Of a stretch of 21,377 nucleotides of DNA, positions 20,001-21,377 are shown one piece after another (the first letter of the stretch is position 1; every line of letters starts with the position of its first letter). The position numbers and the translations under genes are program-made. The stretch lies in contig NZ_CAXLMO010000028.1 of the NCBI RefSeq assembly GCF_964187635.1, positions 1 through 21,377 of the forward strand, written 5' to 3'. This DNA comes from Seribacter sulfatis. Lineage in GTDB: Bacteria > Verrucomicrobiota > Verrucomicrobiia > Opitutales > Seribacteraceae. The notes under the pieces are model-generated. The model was not told the DNA's origin and ran no database searches. It worked only from the letters and a program-made list of their open reading frames with translations.

Positions 20001-21377
20001 AAGACCTAAACTGTCAGTGTAGGAATGGTCCGAAAATACACCTTCCCCATGTGCTCCCCCTTCAATTGAAAAATAACCTGTTTTCGTATCAATTGTAACT
20101 TTTGCATTTTCAGCAATTAAACTCGAGTTCTGATAACTACCTCCTATGAAAATCGACCCCTCGTTACTCAACCACTCACCCGATACATCAATATCGCCAG
20201 CAGTCACCTCCGCGGTGGCAATAATAGAGACACGCCCACCCGAAGATCCACGAGATTGGTTATCTCCATCAACCTGAACCCCATTTCCCGCTTTCGCTTC
20301 AATTCTACCCTGATTGTATACTCTTGTTGCCTCTAAGCGAACTCCTCCTCCTGAACCAGACGCACCATTACCGGAACCATTACCGCCATTGGCAGTAATT
20401 AAAACATTCGGCTCAATCTTGAGTTCACGGGATGCCTTCAATAAAATAGAACCACCTCCTGCACCAGAACCTGCAGTATCAGAAGCACCGCCCGAACTTC
20501 CACCAAGAAGAGCGTCTAAAGAACGGTCTCCATAAATACGCGCATTACCAGAGCCATGCCCTCCATAAGCGGCACCATGTCCCACGGAAGAAGATAACTT
20601 CGGTGCACCGGGGCCAGAACCGTATAAAGAAGCACCATCTACTCCTGAATAACCGCCAAGAATTCCTGTCCCCCCGAGGTTCGCGACTGCATTTCCACCA
20701 TCAGCCCGGATATTTGCACCCAGGATCAAGTCCCCAGAATAAGCCTCCAAGGCCAATGCATTTCTTCCCTTAAGTTGAACCACAACTCCGCCTCCTAACT
20801 GTATTCGGGTAAACCTAAATCTACATACGGAATAAGGCCAAGCGGCACCCGATTGATCAATATACAAATAATCCTCAGTTAATCCATAAGCAATCGATCC
20901 ATCACTATGGGTAAGTGACCCCACATCGGTATCAATCACAATTGATCCAACCCGAAAATCCAATTCCTCTAAGTGAGAAGGCCGCACAAAACGAAGAGTA
21001 CCCTCCGTTCCCGGCGCAGCTCCCGGTCCGCCCGATTTCCTTAAATTGTCCGATCCCTGATTCAGTAAAGATTTTGTACCCTCTAGGTAAATCCTACCCG
21101 CTCCGCCACCATTGGAACCACCAGACACATCAATAATGGACTGAGCAGTTAGAACCAAGTTTTCCGCCTTTAAATAAAGAGAACCACCGGAACCGCCACC
21201 TGAGCCAGAAATACCGGAGCCACCAATTGCAAAGAGACGCGAATCGAGAGTTAGTGTTTGAGAGGACTCAATCTTTAACGCACCCCCTCCGCCACCACCG
21301 GTATAATCAACGAGGAAGCCTCCTCCTCCACTCCCTCCAACAAAATCAAGCAGCCCACCTGTCGCATAGGGTTGACC
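7647..21377 (-). CDS. Giant multidomain LamG/Ig-like surface or secreted protein (5'-partial)
   Basis: At least 4576 codons, with no stop up to the right edge. The TTG at 21156-21158 is only an internal Leu codon, since the upstream codons continue the same glycine-rich repeat (GGSGGGGFLVDYTGGGGG...), so the true start and signal peptide lie outside the window. Order from the visible N-side: beta-solenoid; LamG-1; He_PIG-like; fibronectin-like 1; LamG-2 (split by a GYLAHKWG-type module); fibronectin-like 2; LamG-3 (split by LamG-4, itself split by a PA14-like domain); fibronectin-like 3 (split by a GYLAHKWG module); a third GYLAHKWG module (tail split by LamG-5); LamG-6; He_PIG-like; Ig-like 1; MBG-like; Ig-like 2 (split by LamG-7); Ig-like 3; a fourth GYLAHKWG module; Ig-like 4-6; DSDGDG calcium motif; C-terminal domain. 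LamG and Ig-like folds commonly bind glycans or extend adhesins; no enzyme active site was seen. Rich in Asn, Ser, Thr, Gly and Asp, as in exported proteins. Function (adhesin, polysaccharide capture) is inferred. Confidence 0.93.
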   Translation of the reverse strand, partial: GQPYATGGLLDFVGGSGGGGFLVDYTGGGGGGALKIESSQTLTLDSRLFAIGGSGISGSGGGSGGSLYLKAENLVLTAQSIIDVSGGSNGGGAGRIYLEGTKSLLNQGSDNLRKSGGPGAAPGTEGTLRFVRPSHLEELDFRVGSIVIDTDVGSLTHSDGSIAYGLTEDYLYIDQSGAAWPYSVCRFRFTRIQLGGGVVVQLKGRNALALEAYSGDLILGANIRADGGNAVANLGGTGILGGYSGVDGASLYGSGPGAPKLSSSVGHGAAYGGHGSGNARIYGDRSLDALLGGSSGGASDTAGSGAGGGSILLKASRELKIEPNVLITANGGNGSGNGASGSGGGVRLEATRVYNQGRIEAKAGNGVQVDGDNQSRGSSGGRVSIIATAEVTAGDIDVSGEWLSNEGSIFIGGSYQNSSLIAENAKVTIDTKTGYFSIEGGAHGEGVFSDHSYTDSLGLNWNYGVSTFTFAQVRLSGDTNILLRGDRSLSVKTVAGGEIYIGSDLLLDGGDASNTTGYGGRPVLNPWAGSSSQKISGNGPGGPGTAGNWGVGGSYSYGDDQISDLMAGSSGSSGRYFQGSGAGGGAIELLAEGDLTIAPGVIISANGGDGRTDANQNDHGAGGSGGALKLSGKNIYNQGLVRVLGGNRGAGGGRIVMAAQGTIDKGIISVGSGSFKEVKPPVIIVPEILYLSYQSKGTQVVRKNVSTRPANLVAYWPMDEGDGEQAVDAMGRFNGQLIGGTSWQNGYFGKGVQFNGTNAYISTQATADALGVDGKKPRTISFWVKVDGNNPQSQPGFYGYGELANPNGVSKFWGLRNIKDGGYTQMISQHWGWDPRASHSNTLLGRWAHFAHCFNGSEVSIYMDGTRIANWARSGISTGVAQTFQFGRWRNDANAYFGGILDEMRIYDDSLSENEILQIFGGQDLKEDLIYLHHQVQASGDPTSYDASFLPNGLSINQLNGEIIGQPLEVGIFDLNVTATNIAGSGVTPLRIIVNKTAPVVSSASPRNVTSSSARFSALVSNDGGDPPTLSLFWGDNDGGSNMLVNPADNIHWDNRIDLNGTHSEGMAHLYVDGLTLGSTYYYKWLASNSVTSGVWSLPPQEGIKAWWKLDESSGTIALDQINGNTGTLVGVDNSARVFGKIGNAIRFAGAGENIITKGFKGVSGDKSRTLSFWMKTTQANGGLVNWGENADGQNWAVSLNNGSLNLDIGGSRLTGSTILNNNAWHHIALVLPNGSNSATDVFMYVDGNKENPIFAHDFAFPSGIGGLQLWLDASDLTSAEALWNDKSGNNNHATKNGNPGIVTNGINGHSIMRYSGTNGEYHSFNRISDIRTVFWVFKRNSGGWFLLGDTSTYHFHSNGGSLFHGTYAHVGIKTGSSFAINGAPYDIYGSWPTDISIASLVTSQNVRANNFSNDRNIGGRYANGDLGELLIFNTALSAADVNRVYSYLSFKWGLMGVNTSAQNDFQVGTDSSGNHFNGIIDEIRLYDHSLSTEEVNSIALNGTMKFQTSSVALPPVVEITALSAESNGSVIITGNLISKDSNLPTVRVYYGNENAGFDLSAWDNWVDVSSGSPLALGEFNASVTGLNPGETYYFRTFASSVDGEDWSSGDPQVIDDLLSFWRLDEESGIYAYDSTYPANTARFEGTDNNATRPSGYNAQGLFFDGGTNSLSLDFNSTGYLENSFEGRSLSFRFKPTAKVYAGPALTQYTDLAAYFPFDEGSGASASDLSTNQLTGTGSGGFSWIAGNAGQAISLDGVDDSLSLETQGVLKELHKKSYSISLWVNPATGAIGKYSPGQLNTFGFKVPMSEAYFSSTDVLFSLTPSGSSLLTGGPSGTGLAFDNDEHFANAGIGINQNDNYMSLFTGAFRAKEPGTYTFETRGNDNRGVLWIDLDQDGIFEVTGDLGSEKILDAAYPAIDSKGVQLVSGYYSMALAHAEATGGSSIQLYFSTPSSASGPTSLSLVNPSADTDLFLTENTYSLVKRGPFGLRLDGNNSLSYTHATASQRVSVSSVLSLTPSSWTHVGVVVDYNSSTLKLYQNGELVSQNSLPEDSPLNLLASETWEVGGTSRISQDYFNGAIDDLRFYKSALSDSDINATFNDDLSGAVPAGYSNQMLYDEGTSNSGIGVVLEGNTLKAKIGENGSFAEVSSNVNVKDDQWHHAIITFGDSPKTLKLYLDGILQGTPTLLDYSMVSLHAEPPSFGSTSGSSVYSGFGNYKGLLDELRIYDRGLVEGDVNLIFNGDSLNQGFLEFRAIEKPVVLTKSALGVLPTQATLRAEVISIGGEITTVQTVTDQSFKTDTVPGLSAWYSAQDMNGDNVEDLGQVLSNGDIVSSWRDGSGKQRNMLNTSGNPRFYISALKGKPVISLDGDDMIWGETNFDFLTNSGYSMVSVARYTGGANNRVISSRTRNWLFGFHGGLVSRWHAEGWISTAGPSDNNWHLHLGSIEAKGGNPRASFWRDGEQIVFNNRGSNNTNFAPGVLQFGGYGTNRERSTCEIAEVMVFDRELNQGERSRLEGYLAHKWRITEEVLPSSHPYISSNPFGGIQENTVVQSVGGDNPVVKIFWGDEWIDSNTTLVDENDNSKWDYVVDINGGGPVTLGTYDILVQNLSINTPYFYRAYAENLGGGSWATDVQTFTASDTRFTKYTMDGLVLWLDAMDTDGDNQSDSILEGNSVPLWVDKSESSKNALQSVPNAMPTYAKSVFDGYPAIRFASGESYNIGSLNLTIGNIHVFMVAQGLGVGIGASNGVTGWTLDAKTTPRLGSYSNEYSILQQVTLGNDPSSGFGQLIGEIGEVMVFDRLLSPLEKEKVEGYLAHKWGITPDLAGSSYKIKNGLALYYPFEETDGTAIQDASPNLRNANLTDGNLNTTGKFTSGVEFDNLAHTKIDLGVNQLALPNNWTISTWFTTPLDDTFVDFRHALTSGGTNAHVVFDQAGSKELGAFDGTFNSTGYGANNLPTGWHHLAARGSGAQTSFWVDGIAVGTVNANVASAVDTIGNLSGGFGRFADKIDDFRIYDRALGASEIVELFGSGNGDFGAHPFSTYSPNFDNSPEIVLPSNPIVHWTFDELNGTVVDDSSGVGNVGDGTSFSDLYLFSEVGRNGTSLRFDGNQTLLLPSNVATFNLTGPFAIGLWLYTDDLDGVIFRSDRIKFYISNGFINAEVRIGGSWKISNSFPLSINQWVHYILQWDGNKVVVYVNNEEVIAPINAKGTLAGDGTAVDLYFGKHPSSPDYLEGQMDDLRIFGQGLTAQERQDIYNFSDSPLIARFGQEYAYEIESIKGPTEYNATNLPQGLEVDGVSGLIYGIPTQTGEFNSTVTVSNISGSDSEIIKLVVLKGRQSISFNQDLGVISYGSIPIDLNVTATSELPVSLELVDGNSSVDLNGTILTIRSPGMVRIKATQVGGLEWLAAEPVFLDLQIMKKELVVRVNDQFRKTDQANPLFTYGFNGFAYDDNESDLIQSVSVTTSVADGNTSNPTPEGLYSIHGTGVLSGKYFVTYLDGKLTVSNKTQHELIFDQNLSSVSATLSTLSLNGYSRTLDGNLTNLPLLYQVEDETVARILTTRQDVLLAYWKLDENLYSGAKDSMGNYNGTLLDLNVSGSSKDWLPARFGNGVRLGASNGRIEAGSVPFDGSFTISLWLNSSDLNSSGTQILAKDGFPSMNVCRLSKVNGNGNIAFDFLTDGNSTPFTLQSPSPVLTQNEWVHIAVVYDDSNDSNRTLSLFADGNLSQKLSSVPVSGFPLNQRFSPFKIGGSVSPFDGVVDDIRIYSDDLNQSEINQIYGSGGGDFNTLEIIGAGITKVTAIQDGNTVYAPALPADNYLTVVKAPQLLSFAPIADHAVGDFPFYLDANSTSGLPVQFATSDPAKATIIGNKVFIQGTGLVTITAFQNGDNRFDSAIGVDQNFTIGYGNLFSDSAPGLKLWFDATDVNADNEPDDIFDFISGSRVSMWGDKSGNTNNPIQATINNMPRWTPQSLNEKPIVTFDSSSGELFDIQSAVSNPEFIFIVHKQSVLGSSSVLGGDLSTTNPDGFFSLEDSASGVEILSDVNTSNWSVNSLRIIPGGQSLWVNGTVAPLVSSGDSNLTSAFDKLGESFSGDIAEVLVYNQSVNSVNRQKIEGYLAHKWGLTSSLELIHPYSSNPPSFGGPQSITFPPLVDKAFGDSSFPLLAVATSGLPITYISSNPSVATITGNLVTITGKGSTTISAMQLGDDRYHPANPVSQVLTIIHPGVKDDQVITFELIPEKVRDDPAFELNATAVSSGINHPVFNLPVSFVVNSGPASVNSVGVVTLDGMEGNVSITASQSGSAYVNPATPVTQVFYVSSKQRQEIRFPSLGQPGGLRDTPRGHRPLVLQGVRSTSGIPLQVTSSNSSIVRIFKGNQIIPLMEGTVDLTFNAPGNASFVTAESVTKSLRIIGADKFVWRQFRKSDVRYTGIQDRFIDRLMLKNPLLNVMESRKVFNEDYSDSDGDGYSNLFERAIGSDSLGPDRGQDLPVLSIHDDNKTRISFVRYKEDGNSTINSAGESFIYKVEQSNDLQTWNQSGIRLERSVDLGGGLERQTWVADDSKLSGRSRKFLRVRVLVP
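8150..8960 (-). other. Ig-like repeats 4-6
   Basis: Three consecutive modules starting 'QSITFPPLVDKAFGD', 'QVITFELIPEKVRDD' and 'QEIRFPSLGQPG'. They share the order 'F-x-LxA-x-(T)SG-(I/L)P-(V/I)', a buried 'SNPSVATI'-like strand and 'TISAMQ/ITASQSG'. This is typical of stalk-forming bacterial Ig-like domains. Confidence 0.7.
8965..9915 (-). other. Ig-like 3 and GYLAHKWG-type module copy 4 (both intact)
   Basis: Ig-like 3 (about 9675-9915; SFAPIADHAVGDFPFYLDA, TSGLPVQFATSDPAKATI). Then the module from 'PGLKLWFDATDVNADNEPDD' to 'IEGYLAHKWGLTSSLELIHP' (about 8965-9645), which provides the uninterrupted reference for this module type. Confidence 0.75.
9920..10855 (-). other. Ig-like 2 split by LamG-like domain 7
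   Basis: The Ig-like N-terminal part 'HELIFDQNLSSVSATL' to 'YQVEDETVARIL' (about 10690-10855) and the C-terminal part 'TLEIIGAGITKVTAIQDGN' (9920-10025) flank a complete LamG (about 10028-10690; LLAYWKLDENLYSG, FTISLWLNSSD, WVHIAVVYDD, DGVVDDIRIYSDDL, GSGGGDF). In intact Ig-like 3 and 4 the two parts are contiguous (KATIIGNKVFIQGTGLVTI; ATITGNLVTITGKGSTTI). Confidence 0.78.
10860..11600 (-). other. He_PIG-like, Ig-like 1 and MBG-like domains in tandem
   Basis: He_PIG-like (LPQGLEVDGVSGLIYGIP, GEFNSTVTVSNISG), about 11375-11600. Ig-like 1 (ISFNQDLGVISYGSIPIDL, TATSELPVSLELVDG), about 11130-11370. Then a domain with the MBG pattern (LVVRVNDQFRKTDQANPLFT, YGFNGFAYDDNESD, GKYFVTYLDGKLTV), about 10860-11125. 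Confidence 0.65.
11605..12210 (-). other. LamG-like domain 6 (intact)
   Basis: Runs from 'NPIVHWTFDELNGTVVDDSS' through 'FAIGLWLYTDD' and 'QWVHYILQWDGNKVVVYVN' to 'LEGQMDDLRIFGQGL'. Uninterrupted. Confidence 0.85.
12235..13440 (-). other. GYLAHKWG-type module (copy 3) with LamG inserted in its tail
   Basis: The body (12894-13440) runs from 'LVLWLDAMDTDGDNQSD' to 'VEGYLAHKWGITPDLAGSS'. The expected tail, HPF-STYSPNF, is displaced to 12235-12266. Compare the uninterrupted tails of copies 2 and 4 (LPSSHPYISSNPFGG; LELIHPYSSNPPSFGG). Confidence 0.75.
12267..12893 (-). other. LamG-like domain 5 inserted in the tail of GYLAHKWG copy 3
   Basis: Complete LamG of 209 codons: 'GLALYYPFEETDG', 'NWTISTWFTTP', 'GWHHLAARGSGAQTSFWVDG', 'FADKIDDFRIYDRALG', ending 'GSGNGDFGA'. 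Exactly after it the host tail resumes with HPF. Confidence 0.8.
13475..14609 (-). other. Fibronectin-like domain 3, split by an inserted module
   Basis: N-terminal strands 'KPVVLTKSALGVLPTQATL' and 'RAEVISIGG' (14520-14609) are separated from the rest, 'DNPVVKIFWGDEWIDSN' to 'LSINTPYFYRAYAENLGGGS' (13475-13715). In intact fibronectin-like domains 1 and 2 these parts are contiguous (LVSNDGGDPPTLSLFWGD; LISKDSNLPTVRVYYGN). Confidence 0.75.
13734..14501 (-). other. GYLAHKWG-type module (copy 2) inserted inside fibronectin-like 3
   Basis: Starts 'VPGLSAWYSAQDMNGDNVED' and 'SWRDGSGKQRNML', and ends 'EIAEVMVFDRELNQ', 'LEGYLAHKWRI', 'LPSSHPYISSNPFGG'. The flanks carry a degenerate repeat (TTVQTV at 14502-14519, TVVQSV at 13716-13733; 11 of 18 bases equal) spaced 786 bases, 262 codons. 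Confidence 0.75.
15060..16268 (-). other. LamG-like domain 4 inserted inside LamG-3 and itself split
   Basis: Starts 'LAAYFPFDEGSG' and 'KSYSISLWVNPAT', is interrupted by a PA14-like domain, and resumes 'SADTDLFLTENTYSLVKRG', 'SSWTHVGVVVDYNSSTLKLY' and 'FNGAIDDLRFYKSALS'. It is inserted into LamG-3 right after the 'LSFRFKP' strand; its own insert follows the equivalent 'ISLWVNP' strand. Confidence 0.82.
15483..16019 (-). other. PA14-like domain inserted inside LamG-4
   Basis: About 180 residues with 'NTFGFKVPMSEAYF', 'FTGAFRAKEPGTYTFETRGN', 'NRGVLWIDLDQDGIF', 'VSGYYSMALAHAEATGGSSI' and 'QLYFSTPS'. This is the order of strands expected of PA14/GLEYA-like carbohydrate-binding beta-barrels, assigned by pattern only. 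It is flanked by repeated 'VNP' (WVNPAT before, LVNPSA after) at a spacing of 540 bases. Confidence 0.65.
16533..16840 (-). other. Fibronectin-like domain 2 (intact)
   Basis: Runs from 'PPVVEITALSAE' through 'TVRVYYGNENAGFD' and 'VTGLNPGETYYFRTFASS' to 'GEDWSSGDPQ'. Parallel to fibronectin-like domains 1 and 3. Confidence 0.7.
16980..16987. repeat. 8-bp direct repeat, proximal copy flanking the LamG-2 insert
   Basis: aaaatcat on the plus strand (ATGATTTT in the coding direction, encoding the DF of QNDFQVG). It matches the copy at 17601-17608 without mismatch. Recombination between the two would remove 207 codons and leave an intact LamG domain. Confidence 0.85.
16988..17600 (-). other. GYLAHKWG-type module (copy 1) inserted inside LamG-2
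   Basis: About 205 residues beginning 'GLQLWLDASDLTSAEALWND' and 'KSGNNNHATKNG', and ending 'LGELLIFNTALS...YLSFKWGL'. This has the same start and end pattern as three other modules in this protein (LWLDAMD...GYLAHKWGIT and similar), so its limits are clear. It lies wholly between the two halves of LamG-2. Confidence 0.85.
17601..17608. repeat. 8-bp direct repeat, distal copy flanking the LamG-2 insert
   Basis: aaaatcat on the plus strand (ATGATTTT in the coding direction, encoding the DF of AHDF). An identical copy lies at 16980-16987, exactly 621 bases away and in the same reading phase, on the other side of the inserted module. Confidence 0.85.
18075..18600 (-). other. He_PIG-like domain followed by fibronectin-like domain 1
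   Basis: First a putative-Ig domain (LPNGLSINQLNGEIIGQP then GIFDLNVTATNIAG). Then comes a fibronectin-like domain with the 'LSLFWGDNDGG' and 'LTLGSTYYYKWLASN' signatures that recur in fibronectin-like domains 2 and 3. Confidence 0.7.
18610..19246 (-). other. LamG-like domain 1 (intact)
   Basis: A complete concanavalin/LamG jelly-roll: start 'LVAYWPMDEGDG', middle 'RTISFWVKVDG', 'RWAHFAHCFNGSEVSIYMDG', and end 'FGGILDEMRIYDDSLSENEI'. It serves as an uninterrupted reference for the split copies elsewhere in the same protein. Confidence 0.85.
19345..21377 (-). other. Glycine-rich beta-solenoid (right-handed helix-like) region
   Basis: Protein region of the giant gene with short repeated strands of the type 'GGGSILLKA', 'LKIEPNVLITANGG', 'YNQGRIEAKAG', alternating hydrophobic beta-strands with Gly/Ser/Asn turns and long Gly-Gly-Ser loops. 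This is the pattern of filamentous-adhesin-like beta-helices. It continues to the window edge. Within it, a longer unit of about 280 residues occurs twice (see the repeat entry). Confidence 0.7.
19600..20950 (-). repeat. Two diverged copies of a ~280-residue unit in the solenoid
   Basis: The order of motifs IDTDVG / ALALEAYSGDLILGANIRADGG / GSGAGGGSILLKA / LKIEPNVLITANGGNG is repeated as IDTKTG / SLSVKTVAGGEIYIGSDLLLDGG / GSGAGGGAIELLA / LTIAPGVIISANGGDG. The spacing between equivalent points is roughly 830-845 bases, and DNA identity is limited, so the duplication is old. Confidence 0.7.

Noticed and set aside
20300..20720. CRISPR-like or satellite repeats in the glycine-rich segment
   Set aside because: The repetitiveness comes from Gly/Ser/Ala codons; units are irregular, with no constant repeat-spacer structure.
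21156..21158. TTG as the start of the giant gene
   Set aside because: The frame continues upstream to the window edge in the same glycine-rich repeat, and no signal peptide follows this codon, so it is an internal Leu codon.

Overview
The window looks like a piece of a marine-type Verrucomicrobiota chromosome (my best guess is near Opitutae/Puniceicoccales). The reasons are a giant secreted protein built from LamG/concanavalin-like, Ig-like and 'GYLAHKWG' modules, a secreted protein of the TIGR02597 type, a secreted PQQ-like beta-propeller protein and an exported monoheme protein. This assignment rests on family recall and composition, not on a marker gene. No tRNA, rRNA, CRISPR array, transposase or phage structural operon was recognised.

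Layout. 42-1445 (+) is a secreted beta-propeller protein whose stop codon overlaps (ATGA) the start of priA (1442-3700, +), the primosomal helicase and the only housekeeping gene. Converging on priA is a 647-residue secreted TIGR02597-like protein (3722-5665, -) carrying phage-tail-like inserts. Divergent from it is a secreted monoheme c-type protein of unknown function (5801-7063, +). That gene converges, through a shared bidirectional terminator with a UUCG loop on the minus strand, on a small exported rhodanese (7110-7493, -).

From 7647 to the right edge lies one uninterrupted minus-strand reading frame of at least 4576 codons. It is still open at the edge, so the N-terminus and signal peptide are outside the window. 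It encodes a giant, probably cell-surface or secreted, adhesin-like or glycan-binding protein. Visible order: glycine-rich beta-solenoid; seven LamG domains; four 'LWLDAxD...GYLAHKWG' modules; three fibronectin-like domains; two putative-Ig (He_PIG-like) domains; an MBG-like domain; six Ig-like repeats; a calcium-binding DSDGDG segment; and a C-terminal domain of the kind seen at the ends of Verrucomicrobial secreted proteins.

The most notable observation is that this giant is not simply beads on a string. At least six modules sit inside other modules: deleting each insert reconstitutes a normal-looking host domain, and insert spans measured between equivalent codons are multiples of three. 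One case is nested three deep (LamG containing LamG containing a PA14-like domain). One insert is bounded by an exact in-phase 8-bp direct repeat 621 bp apart, and others by short repeated peptide motifs. This suggests a gene that grows by in-frame insertion of whole domains into existing domains. The genes do not form one evident pathway; most are exported proteins, which fits a lifestyle centred on surface attachment or polysaccharide use.
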